A stretch of DNA of 64,000 nucleotides from Lachnospiraceae bacterium (GTDB taxonomy: Bacteria > Bacillota > Clostridia > Lachnospirales > Lachnospiraceae), in contig SVDY01000001.1 in the NCBI GenBank assembly GCA_015057665.1, positions 1-64,000 of the forward strand, written 5' to 3'. The first letter of the stretch is position 1, and every line of letters begins with the position of its first letter. Made by a program: the position numbers and the translations under genes. The notes beneath the pieces were generated by a model. That model was not told the DNA's origin, ran no database searches, and was given only the letters and a program-made list of their open reading frames with translations. Positions 16,451 to 25,079 of this stretch are shown here, in pieces.

Positions 16451-17777
16451 AAATGAAATATTTCATTTCAAACACAGTCTTCTCACTGGATGACTCCACA
16501 AAAATCCTTCCTTCATCCTGTTCCACAATGGACTTGGCAAGGGAAAGTCCGATTCCCACCCCGTCTTTCGAAGCATTCTTTCCTCTGTAAAAACGTTCAA
16601 AGAGATGTTTCTGATCTTCTTCCTCAATTCCCGGTCCAAAATCTGTAATCCTAATAGAACCATAGACCTGATTTTTCTCTGTTTCTATCCACACAGAACT
16701 GCCTTCCGGCGCATGTTCTACACAATTTTTCAGGATATTGGTGACTGCTTCTGTCTGCCAATGGAGATCACAGAAGATTCGGTCATTTTCTGCTTTTCCA
16801 TCTTTTTTCTGTACTGACAATTTTTCTCCCCGGTTTTCCCCTGATTGTACCCATGGGGCAGGTACCTCCGTATAGTCATTGCAATAATTCCGTTTGATTT
16901 CTACATTCTTTAGATCACAAAGCACATCCACATTCCGCACGGCTTCCTCACAGATATCCTTTAAAGGAACCTCTTCCCTGATAAACGAAACAGTTCCCGC
17001 ATCCAGTTTTGTCATCTTAAGAAGTGCCTGAACAAGAAACTGAATATGTCCAATCTCTCTTTTCACAACCAGAATAAAATCCTGCCTCACCGCCGGGTCC
17101 ATGTCCGGATCGTCAATGAGATTGTCAAGAACTACAAGGATGGAAGTGAGCGGTGTCTTCATCTGATGGGAAATATCCGCCAAAGCATCTTTTAAATTCT
17201 CTTTGTCTTTCTTTGAATTTTCCGCTGCCTCCTTTAACATGATCGTGGTTTTGTAGATTTCTGTCTTTAGCATGGACAATTCATCTTCCGACATATCATC
17301 AAGCTTTAGTGTATAGTTTTTTCGGTTGATTTCTTCGATATATCTTGTAATTGCTGCGATTTCCCTGTCTTTCTTTTTATTATAACGAAGGAATAAATGA
17401 CAGATTCCCCCTGCTGCCAGCATAACAAACAGAATCCAGCCAAAGAAGAACCCAATGCTCAGCATCTGATTTTTCTTCACCACAGCATCTTTTTGTAAGT
17501 CAATGCCGTAGGAGCTCAGCATATGCTCTGCTTCATAAGCAGACTCCTCATGGCCTAAAGATTCAACCGTTCCATTTAGAATCTGCATCAGCTCCCCTTC
17601 GGACACATCCGGATATTTTTCTTTCAAATGGACTAAAATTCCGGCAAGTGCCTCATTGTAAGCCCTTTGATAACTGACATATTCAAAGTAGTGAAGCACA
17701 CCTGCGAAAGTACAGAAGATACCGGTAAGAATCAGCACGCCTATAATATACTTTTTCAGTTCTATTTTATTTTTCAT
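16449..17777 (-). CDS. Sensor histidine kinase of the ABC-transporter module
   Basis: A 442-aa membrane kinase with helices at about 10-30 and 106-130 enclosing a small extracytoplasmic region of about 75 residues. A linker, a DHp domain with phospho-acceptor H204 (DISHQMKTPLTS) and a complete HATPase domain follow: N box TNILKNCVEHAP, G1 DFGPGIEEED, F box LFERFYRG, G2 GVGIGLSLAKSI. It overlaps the response regulator gene by 11 bases and follows ABC transporter genes on the same strand. Such modules usually sense cell-wall antibiotics or peptides. The small sensor domain fits sensing through or with the permease, but this is inference. Confidence 0.92.
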   Translation of the reverse strand: MKNKIELKKYIIGVLILTGIFCTFAGVLHYFEYVSYQRAYNEALAGILVHLKEKYPDVSEGELMQILNGTVESLGHEESAYEAEHMLSSYGIDLQKDAVVKKNQMLSIGFFFGWILFVMLAAGGICHLFLRYNKKKDREIAAITRYIEEINRKNYTLKLDDMSEDELSMLKTEIYKTTIMLKEAAENSKKDKENLKDALADISHQMKTPLTSILVVLDNLIDDPDMDPAVRQDFILVVKREIGHIQFLVQALLKMTKLDAGTVSFIREEVPLKDICEEAVRNVDVLCDLKNVEIKRNYCNDYTEVPAPWVQSGENRGEKLSVQKKDGKAENDRIFCDLHWQTEAVTNILKNCVEHAPEGSSVWIETEKNQVYGSIRITDFGPGIEEEDQKHLFERFYRGKNASKDGVGIGLSLAKSIVEQDEGRIFVESSSEKTVFEMKYFI

Positions 17778-18429
17778 GCTGATCTACCCTGTATCCAATC
17801 CCTTTCACTGTAGTAATCATATCATTTCCTACTTTTTCCCGGATCCGCTTCATGTAGACTGTCACTGTATGGTCGTCCACATCGTTACCGGTCCACTCCC
17901 ATATCTTATCAAGGAGCGTATTTCTGGTGACTGTCCTGTTGATATTTAAGAAAAGGAAATGGAGGAGTTTCAGTTCCAGACTGGTCAGTTCCACCGGTTT
18001 TCCTTCTCTTTCAACCGTCATTTTATCCATATCAAAAGAAAGCTTTCTCGCACGGATCACAGAATCCTTTTTGTTCCTAAGAAGAATACGGTTGATTCTT
18101 GCCATCAGTTCTTTTGTGGAAAATGGTTTAGTCACATAATCTTCTGCTCCAAGGTTAAGACTTTTTACAATGGTTTCTTCCTCATCTACCGCTGTAAGGA
18201 AAAGAGTCGGGATGCCCCGCTTTCTTATCTCGCCTTCAAAAAAGCTAAGGCCGTCTCCATCGGGAAGGCTGATATCCAGTACAATCAGGGAAAAGCTTGT
18301 ATCAGCAAGCAGGAAACAGGCTTCTTTTATAGAAGAAACTGACCTATACTGATAATCTTTTTTGGCAAAGGCATATTCCAATCCTTTTACAATTGTCTCG
18401 TTATCTTCCACTAACAAAATGTCAATCAT
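17767..18429 (-). CDS. OmpR/PhoB-family response regulator
   Basis: A 220-aa two-domain regulator. The receiver domain has the acidic pair in LLVEDN, phospho-acceptor D52 in LIVLDISLPDGDG and the conserved Lys in YVTKPFS. The winged-helix DNA-binding domain (about 125-220) shows ELTSLELKLLHFL and HTVTVYMKRIREK. It partners the kinase that overlaps its 3' end. The 11-bp direct repeat AAGTTAC-N4-AAGTTAC at 21912-21929, at the promoter of the ABC genes, is a likely binding site, which would give autoregulation of the whole four-gene module. Confidence 0.94.
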   Translation of the reverse strand: MIDILLVEDNETIVKGLEYAFAKKDYQYRSVSSIKEACFLLADTSFSLIVLDISLPDGDGLSFFEGEIRKRGIPTLFLTAVDEEETIVKSLNLGAEDYVTKPFSTKELMARINRILLRNKKDSVIRARKLSFDMDKMTVEREGKPVELTSLELKLLHFLFLNINRTVTRNTLLDKIWEWTGNDVDDHTVTVYMKRIREKVGNDMITTVKGIGYRVDQHEK

Positions 18430-18520
18430 TTTCCTGCCTCCTTTTCACATTTTTTTCGTGAAGACCGATCCCATCCCTTAATACTTTGCAGATCAAAAGC
18501 GGAGACATCTTCTGCTGATA

Positions 18521-21172
18521 TTATATATTCTCATTTCGGATGGTTTCAATCACATTCTGTTTTCCAATCTGATTCATGGAATAATTCATGATAACCCAGA
18601 TTAAGAGGAATACCGCACCTGCGGCAATGAGAATTCCTGTCATCGGAAGCTCATATTTCATCCGGAAGCTTCCTGTCATCAGCACTTTAAATATAATATA
18701 GGATAAAATAGTTCCAATTGGAACTCCAATCATTAATGAATTGGTGCCATAGAAGAAACTTTCCAAAGATACCATTCTTCGGAACTCCTTCTCTGTCATG
18801 CCGATGCTTCGAAGCATGGCAAATTCTCTTCTTCGAAGATTCATGTTTGTTGTAATGGTATTGAAAATGTTGGTCACTCCAATCAGAGCAATTACAATAA
18901 TAAATCCATAAAGAAAAATTGCAATTAAAGTATATGTCGATTCCATACCCTTGGCATTTTCATGGATATTTAGGATGTTATAATAATCTTCATGAACAGA
19001 GAAAATTGCCTCTATGTCCTTTTCATTTTCCACAGCATCCACTGAATCTATGGAAATATAACGTAAAAAGGTAGAGCCAGTGAGCTTTTTTCCATACTGT
19101 TCATTTACAATAAAATAAGCCTCCTGTCCGCCTCGTGGCACTCCCATAGGAACTTCGTCGGTCACCGCAGCAATCTGGATATGAACCGGTTCCGTCCGCA
19201 TTATTTCTGTATCCTCACCGCGGATCAGGAAATTCCCGTCTACCCAGTCTCCTGCTTTTAAATCATACTGATCAATACGCATTTCAATATAGTCATCAAT
19301 TTCCTCTTTATAATAAAACAAATCCACCTGATTAATCAGGATTCCTTTGTCTTTTACTTCTTCGTAATTTAAATGAAGTTTGGAAATATATTCTTTAAAA
19401 TCGTCTTCATCCATGATATAAGTACGGAGCCTAACATCCACATCTTCCTGTCTGACTCCGGTTTCCTTATGGAAATTCCGGTATTCTTCTGTATAAGGCA
19501 CTTCATTCCAGATTACACTTGCCACGCTCATGGCATTCACATCTTTTGTGTGATCCATGGATTTTGCCTGTTTTCCATAATCATCTGTGCCGTCGGAAGT
19601 GTAGGACACCTGAATACTGTAACCGTACTGTTCAATTTCATTATCTACTACACGGAATGCCAGATCCACGAAGGAATAGAGGGCAATAAACACTGAAACG
19701 CAGACAATAATACTGATTATGGTAGCTCGGTACTTTTTCCTGCTTCTTTTTAAATTCTTATAAGATATTTCTCCACCAACTCCAAAGATTTTTCCAACCC
19801 ATTTTGGACAGGTTATCTTCGCTCTGTTGATCTTAATATCTTCACTGTTTCGGATTGCCTGAATCGGGCTGATTTTGGAGGCTTTTACCGCACTTTTCCT
19901 TGCAGATAACAAAATGGTGATCATACTTAATAAAACTGCACATACAATCACCGGCCAGGACAAATCAAAGACCAGTAAAATATTAAAATCGTCCTTTAAG
20001 AAATGATTGCTTACATGAATCAAAACCATGGACGCAGCGATTCCTGCCAGCAATCCGAGAGGAATACCTGCAGCCCCAAGCAGGCAGGCCTCATAATAGA
20101 CATTTTTACGAATCTGCTTCTTTGTTGCTCCCACACTGGAAAGCATACCGTACTGGCGGATCTTCTCTGTAATGGAAATGTCAAAACTGTTGCGGATACA
20201 GAATACAGAGGTACATATAATAATGACGACAACAAGCACAGCTGCGGCTGCCAGCGCATTCAAAGCAGAGCTTCCAAGCACCCCGGTCTCTAACATTATC
20301 AGCTGTTCATGGATGGAATAAGCATATCTTCCATTCTGAATTTCCTTGTGAATTTCATTTTGCTTTTCATCTTCCAAACGGAAGAATTCGCTGTCATTAT
20401 GCAGAAGACGGAATGACTCTTCTTTCACATTAAGAATCTGAGCCGTCAAAGCGTAATGTTCTTTTAATCCTGCTCTATTATAACGGATATAGACATCCAC
20501 AAAGTCAGCTTTTTCATTTTCTGTCAAACAGGTAATAAAAGTATAACCCGGTGCTGAATAGGGCTCCACTGCCAAAGACAGACGTTCCATTTCACCTACA
20601 ATGACATATTCCTTTGTCTCTGCCTGTTCAATGGTTTCATTTCCGGAAGGATCGTAAGGGTTGGTCTGATTCAGTTCAAAGCCTCCGCCCATTCTTACTC
20701 CAACTTCCAACCTAATCTTCTCTCCAACTTTTAATTCCACGCCGCCATTGGAAGAAAGATGCTCGGAAATGAGAATTTCTCCTTCTTTTTCCGGCAAACG
20801 TCCCTTTGTCAGTGTGATTCCCATGTTCTCCATCGCTTCCTGATCATAAGACTGAACATAAACATAGGGCTTATCTTCATTTTGAATGCCTTCTAATAAG
20901 GCATAGCCTACGGGGTTGGTAAAATATACTTTTTCAACTTTTCGATGTTCCTTTAATCCTTCTGCCTCTTCCATGGGCACATGGAAAAATCCATAATGGA
21001 AATTACCCGTTTCTTCTATTTCATGCCGGATCAGACTGGTTCTGGCACTGAAAAACATGCTTGCAACCGCAGTCAGCAAAGATACGGACAACATAATTCC
21101 GATGATGGTCATAATGGCACGTTTTTTATTCAGCTGAAGATTCTTCCAGGTAAGTTTTTTTAACAAATCCAT
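18521..21172 (-). CDS. FtsX-type ABC permease with large extracellular domains
   Basis: An 883-aa permease with two FtsX-type halves. A membrane helix at about 18-45 is followed by an extracellular domain (about 50-290), a three-helix FtsX unit (about 295-430), a further helix near 478-500, a second extracellular domain (about 510-740) and a C-terminal three-helix unit with the conserved RRREFAMLRSIGMT loop. It pairs with the ATPase at 21188-21856 (gap 15 bases). Size and the linked two-component system suggest a MacB/Bce-like exporter or target-protection transporter for antimicrobial peptides. The true substrate is unknown. Confidence 0.9.
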   Translation of the reverse strand: MDLLKKLTWKNLQLNKKRAIMTIIGIMLSVSLLTAVASMFFSARTSLIRHEIEETGNFHYGFFHVPMEEAEGLKEHRKVEKVYFTNPVGYALLEGIQNEDKPYVYVQSYDQEAMENMGITLTKGRLPEKEGEILISEHLSSNGGVELKVGEKIRLEVGVRMGGGFELNQTNPYDPSGNETIEQAETKEYVIVGEMERLSLAVEPYSAPGYTFITCLTENEKADFVDVYIRYNRAGLKEHYALTAQILNVKEESFRLLHNDSEFFRLEDEKQNEIHKEIQNGRYAYSIHEQLIMLETGVLGSSALNALAAAAVLVVVIIICTSVFCIRNSFDISITEKIRQYGMLSSVGATKKQIRKNVYYEACLLGAAGIPLGLLAGIAASMVLIHVSNHFLKDDFNILLVFDLSWPVIVCAVLLSMITILLSARKSAVKASKISPIQAIRNSEDIKINRAKITCPKWVGKIFGVGGEISYKNLKRSRKKYRATIISIIVCVSVFIALYSFVDLAFRVVDNEIEQYGYSIQVSYTSDGTDDYGKQAKSMDHTKDVNAMSVASVIWNEVPYTEEYRNFHKETGVRQEDVDVRLRTYIMDEDDFKEYISKLHLNYEEVKDKGILINQVDLFYYKEEIDDYIEMRIDQYDLKAGDWVDGNFLIRGEDTEIMRTEPVHIQIAAVTDEVPMGVPRGGQEAYFIVNEQYGKKLTGSTFLRYISIDSVDAVENEKDIEAIFSVHEDYYNILNIHENAKGMESTYTLIAIFLYGFIIVIALIGVTNIFNTITTNMNLRRREFAMLRSIGMTEKEFRRMVSLESFFYGTNSLMIGVPIGTILSYIIFKVLMTGSFRMKYELPMTGILIAAGAVFLLIWVIMNYSMNQIGKQNVIETIRNENI

Positions 21173-21187
21173 AGTTCCACCTCCCGC

Positions 21188-21856
21188 TTACACATTAATC
21201 AGGCGTCCGTCTTCCATCTTAAGGACCCGGTCTGCGTATTTGGCAATCTCCATGTCATGGGTGATCATAATGATGGTCTGTTTGTAATCTTTGTTGGACT
21301 TTCGAAGCAGGGCAACGATCTCATCGCTGGATTTGGAATCTAAGTTTCCGGTAGGTTCATCTGCTAAAATAATGGCCGGATTGGTAATCAGTGCTCTTCC
21401 AATACTTGTTCTTTGCTGCTGCCCTCCGGAGAGTTCATTCGGAAGATGCTTTCTCCGTTCGGAAAGACCGAGAGACTTTAACAGCTCTTCTAGCTTATTC
21501 TGATTTGCTTTCCTGTTATCAAGGCTTAACGGAAGGGTAATATTCTCTTCTACGTTGAGAATGGGAATCAGATTATAGAACTGATAAATCAGTCCCACCT
21601 GTCTTCTTCGAAAGATTGCCAGCTTCTCATCATTGAAAGAATAAATGTCTTTGCCATCGATGAACACTCTGCCCTCTGTCGGACGGTCCACTCCTCCTAA
21701 CAAATGAAGGAGAGTTGATTTACCGGAACCGCTTGCTCCTACAATAGCCACAAATTCCCCTTTTTCCACACTGAATGAGACGTGGTCTAAAGCAACCACT
21801 TTCGTGGAACCTTTGCCATATATTTTCGTTAAGTTTTCTGCTCTTACTATTTCCAT
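21188..21856 (-). CDS. ABC transporter ATPase (LolD/MacB-like)
   Basis: A 222-aa nucleotide-binding subunit with Walker A GASGSGKS (40-47), Q-loop in GLIYQFYNL, signature ELSGGQQQR, Walker B AIILADEPTGNLD and His switch in MITHDMEIA. Length and motifs match the LolD/BceA/MacB class that drives FtsX permeases. It is the first gene of the four-gene module ATPase-permease-regulator-kinase and lies just after the promoter with the tandem AAGTTAC sites. Confidence 0.95.
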   Translation of the reverse strand: MEIVRAENLTKIYGKGSTKVVALDHVSFSVEKGEFVAIVGASGSGKSTLLHLLGGVDRPTEGRVFIDGKDIYSFNDEKLAIFRRRQVGLIYQFYNLIPILNVEENITLPLSLDNRKANQNKLEELLKSLGLSERRKHLPNELSGGQQQRTSIGRALITNPAIILADEPTGNLDSKSSDEIVALLRKSNKDYKQTIIMITHDMEIAKYADRVLKMEDGRLINV

Positions 21857-21897
21857 ATGTTTATCCTTTCTTATTACTGTTATTCACTTACGATGTC

Positions 21898-21929
21898 AGT
21901 ATAACAGGGCAAAGTTACGGGGAAGTTAC
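21898..21929 (-). promoter_or_regulatory. Promoter with tandem response-regulator site
   Basis: Minus strand: -10 TATACT (21898-21903). Where a -35 box should be, two exact copies of GTAACTT lie 11 bases apart (21912-21918 and 21923-21929). One-turn direct repeats overlapping a poor -35 box are the usual layout for activation by OmpR/PhoB regulators. Confidence 0.6.
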
Positions 21930-21936
21930 AATTCTG

Positions 21937-21985
21937 CAAAAAATTCGCTCAGACTTTGAATCTGCTTCAAAATCTGAGCGGTTTT
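21937..21985 (-). terminator. Terminator after tatD
   Basis: Minus-strand stem CGCTCAGATTTTGAA / TTCAAAGTCTGAGCG with loop GCAGA, followed by AATTTTTT; it lies 6 bases past the TatD stop. Confidence 0.9.
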
Positions 21986-21990
21986 CACTT

Positions 21991-22785
21991 TTACATTCTC
22001 ATCTTTAAAAATACAGTCTCCGCATTTTTTGTTGTCTGCTCTATGACTTCCTCCTCCGTCACGCCTTTCAGCTGCGCAATCACCTTCACTACAAGGGGCA
22101 GTGCATCGGAAGCATTTCTTTTAGAGTCGTAGCCTGCCGGTGCGAGGAAAGGACAGTCTGTCTCAAGAAGAACAGAAGAAAGAGGAATTACCTTCATGCT
22201 CTCTCTTAAATCCTTTAATCTCCGCTGAGTCACGAGGCCTCCGATTCCAAACAGGAATCCCATGTTCATAAGATCTTGTGCTTCTTCCGGATTACCTACA
22301 AAACAGTGGCAGACTCCCGGATATTTTGACAATTCGTAGGATTGAAGAATCTCCAATGCATCCTTCATGGCTCCTTCCCCGCGGATGTGAAGAACAAGGG
22401 GAAGCTTTTTCTCCAAAGCCAGTTCAATATGGAAGCGGAACCACTGTCTTTGAACAGCCTGCTGTTCTTCCTCCGTTACTCTATAATAATCAAGTCCTGT
22501 CTCACCGATGGCAACGGTTTCCTGCCAGTCTGCGAAACTACGGAGTCTTTCTAATCGTTCTTCCAGATGATCACAATCTTCCTCTGTAATACGGCAGGGA
22601 TGGATCCCAACAGACAGATAAACATTATCATAATCTTTAAACATTTCTCTCATCTGTTCATTGGATTCATAGGTGATGGCAATGTTAACCAACGCACGGA
22701 CGCCGTTTTCAAATGCCTTCTGTAACATTTCCTCTCTGTCTTTATCGAACTGTGGATGAGCATAATGGGTATGTGTATCTATCAT
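21991..22785 (-). CDS. tatD: TatD-family metal-dependent DNase/hydrolase
   Basis: A 264-aa TIM-barrel hydrolase of the TatD family (usual length 255-265). Metal and active-site residues are visible in MIDTHTHYAHPQF (N-terminus), AIGETGLDYY near 97, LVLHIRGEG near 131, GVCHCFVGN near 159 and LLETDCPFLAP near 207. TatD proteins are 3'-5' exonucleases and may repair oxidised DNA or process DNA in cell death. Its start codon overlaps the stop of the upstream CocE-type hydrolase by four bases (ATGA), so the two are translationally coupled. Confidence 0.94.
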   Translation of the reverse strand: MIDTHTHYAHPQFDKDREEMLQKAFENGVRALVNIAITYESNEQMREMFKDYDNVYLSVGIHPCRITEEDCDHLEERLERLRSFADWQETVAIGETGLDYYRVTEEEQQAVQRQWFRFHIELALEKKLPLVLHIRGEGAMKDALEILQSYELSKYPGVCHCFVGNPEEAQDLMNMGFLFGIGGLVTQRRLKDLRESMKVIPLSSVLLETDCPFLAPAGYDSKRNASDALPLVVKVIAQLKGVTEEEVIEQTTKNAETVFLKMRM

Positions 22786-24977
22786 CTCAATTCACCATTT
22801 TCCACCGGCAGATAAATACAGGATGCATATCTTCTATTTCGATGCACCGTCACATTGGCAGTCCGGATTTCTTCGCTGTTAAATCCTTTCTCTGTATTAC
22901 TGTTCGGGAAGATAAAATTCTTCGCGCTGGAGGTAACAGTGACACGGATCTTATGTCCCGGAAGGAAACAATGGGAAAGCTTGGTTGTGCGGATGTTCAA
23001 CTCATAAACTTCTCCCGGTTTTAAATATTCCGGTTTTTCGAAACTGTTTCTATATTTTGCCCCAAGAATGCCATCTGCCAGTTTCATAGATCTGCCTGTC
23101 TTATCTACATCTGTCAATCGAACCATGAAGTCCGTATCCGGCTGGTCGCAGGATATGTATAACTTCACTGTCATATCCCCGGTAACAGTAAGCGGCTCCG
23201 TAAGAACAGAAGATGTATAGGAAAGAATGTCTTTTCTCTTTTCCTCTTCCGTATAATCTTCCGGAACTTCGATTTCATTTTCCGCCATATCAATAATGTG
23301 ATGGGCAGGATTGGCCGGATCATAAAGATAGGTATCCTTCTGCTTTCCATTTGACAACAGGGCAACCGTAAGTGTTCCTTCACCGCAGCTTTCTCCGTTT
23401 CCGGCCCCACAGTCATCTTCTGCTCCGTCAAAGTACCAGATTTCCCTTTGCACGGATTTTGGCGGCCACTCTCCTGCTTCTTTCCACTTCATTTCACCAA
23501 GAGAATAGTATTCTACGGAAGCTGTTTTTTCTATTCCATTGTCCACGCCTTTTAAGAAATGCTCCAGCCACTTCATAGAAAGTACATCCAGATCATAACG
23601 GAGGGCATCTTCTCCCACATAAAGGCCATGAATATCATAATCAGCATTGCCGCTGTGTTTCCAGGCACCAAGAACTGTCTTCCAGCTGCCCTCCGGCCAG
23701 TCTTTTACGAGATCAAGAGCTTCTGTTGTTCCCATGCCATTGTCATCAAACCATCCGGACAGAATAAGGGCAGGAACCGGACCGCCTGCATAGCGGTCTT
23801 TCCAACTTGTCCGATACCAGAAATCATCCAGGTGTTCATGGTCAAACAATTCACTGATAAAGGGAACCGGATAACCAAGTGCCCTCTCCGGAATAGTCTG
23901 AAGCGGGCGGTAATCAAGAATCTCATCCCAGTTCGGCTGATCCATCAACTTTTCATCCATATGCTTCTTTGACATCATAAAATCCCAGGCCAGAGTACCG
24001 GAACACATACAGCCGCCACGTCTTGGGAAATCCACAAAAGCACTGCCTGCAGCCACGTCAGACAACATGGCTTTCAGATGTGGATTGCCGCTTGCCGCTG
24101 CTGCCCACTGAACCATACCAAGGTAAGATCCACCAGTCATGCCTACATTTCCGTCGCTCCACTCCTGTGCTGCAATCCAGTTAAGTGTATCATCCCCATC
24201 TTCCACTTCATAATAGTGGGATCTCCATTCTCCCGTGCTCTCTTCACGGCCTCGCACATCCTGAATGACCACGCCGTAGCCTCGCTGCACAAACGGGAAA
24301 TACCATTCCGGCTGGTCGCTCTTATTATATGGTGTTCGAATCAATACAACAGGCACCTTTTCTAAGCCATCCGGCAGATAAACATCTGTTGAGAGGAATT
24401 CTCCGTCCCTTGTCTCCACCCTAAAAGTGCCACGAAAGACTACCCTATAATAAGGCACAGTTTGTCCCATCCCTTCTTTACAAATATCCAGACAGTCTGC
24501 CTCTCCATTCACCGCTTTTTGCAAAAATGCCTTCTCTCCGAATACATTTTTCCACTCTTTTAAAACCGTCTTTTCTTCCCAGCCCTCTTTTACAAGGACA
24601 GCCATGGAATCCCTCACGGTCATGTACACTGCATACAGTTCTCCATTTTCATGAAACAAATCAAATGGATATTTTTTCTTGCGCTGAATGTAGGAATTGT
24701 CCTTTCTCTTTTTATATACTGCTCCTGATACGGTGGTAAATTCCTCCACAGAGGCTTTCACTGCTGCTTCACATTCCTCTTTCATCTGAAAGAAATCAGA
24801 TAAGGTACGTCTGGAAAAAGGACGGAAAAAGGAGTCTGCTTCTTCTGTATAGAGAACTGCTTTTCCATATTTTCCTGCCCTGCTGTCAAGCATACTGACA
24901 TAGAGTCCGTCTTCTCTTTCTGTAATCTTTCCATATAAAATGCCGGAGCAATAAAAATTCCATGTAATGTGGCTCAT
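22782..24977 (-). CDS. CocE/NonD-family serine hydrolase
   Basis: A 731-aa protein. The first about 185 residues are an extra N-terminal region I do not recognise. An alpha/beta-hydrolase of the X-Pro dipeptidyl-peptidase/cocaine-esterase type follows: STDVYLPDG, VLIRTPYNKS, VIQDVRGREES, nucleophile Ser in GMTGGSYLG, and a C-terminal jelly-roll domain with SCDQPDTDFMVRLTDV and GHKIRVTVTSSA. No signal peptide, so probably cytosolic. It shares a four-base overlap with tatD. Likely activity is release of X-Pro dipeptides or ester/amide hydrolysis; which one is not settled by sequence. Confidence 0.88.
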   Translation of the reverse strand: MSHITWNFYCSGILYGKITEREDGLYVSMLDSRAGKYGKAVLYTEEADSFFRPFSRRTLSDFFQMKEECEAAVKASVEEFTTVSGAVYKKRKDNSYIQRKKKYPFDLFHENGELYAVYMTVRDSMAVLVKEGWEEKTVLKEWKNVFGEKAFLQKAVNGEADCLDICKEGMGQTVPYYRVVFRGTFRVETRDGEFLSTDVYLPDGLEKVPVVLIRTPYNKSDQPEWYFPFVQRGYGVVIQDVRGREESTGEWRSHYYEVEDGDDTLNWIAAQEWSDGNVGMTGGSYLGMVQWAAAASGNPHLKAMLSDVAAGSAFVDFPRRGGCMCSGTLAWDFMMSKKHMDEKLMDQPNWDEILDYRPLQTIPERALGYPVPFISELFDHEHLDDFWYRTSWKDRYAGGPVPALILSGWFDDNGMGTTEALDLVKDWPEGSWKTVLGAWKHSGNADYDIHGLYVGEDALRYDLDVLSMKWLEHFLKGVDNGIEKTASVEYYSLGEMKWKEAGEWPPKSVQREIWYFDGAEDDCGAGNGESCGEGTLTVALLSNGKQKDTYLYDPANPAHHIIDMAENEIEVPEDYTEEEKRKDILSYTSSVLTEPLTVTGDMTVKLYISCDQPDTDFMVRLTDVDKTGRSMKLADGILGAKYRNSFEKPEYLKPGEVYELNIRTTKLSHCFLPGHKIRVTVTSSAKNFIFPNSNTEKGFNSEEIRTANVTVHRNRRYASCIYLPVENGELR

Positions 24978-25039
24978 ACTAGACCTCCTGGTTTCTTTTT
25001 TGAACGGGATGATTTTTTCATCCTCCCCTTCTCATTGCG

Positions 25040-25068
25040 AAAAAAGAACCGGACTTCGGTTCTTTTTT
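25040..25068. terminator. Bidirectional terminator after the HerA-like gene
   Basis: AAAAAGAACCG-GACTT-CGGTTCTTTTTT (25041-25068) is a near-perfect hairpin with A and T tracts on the two sides. It starts 12 bases past the stop at 25080. Confidence 0.88.
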
Positions 25069-25079
25069 CTGTTTCTATA

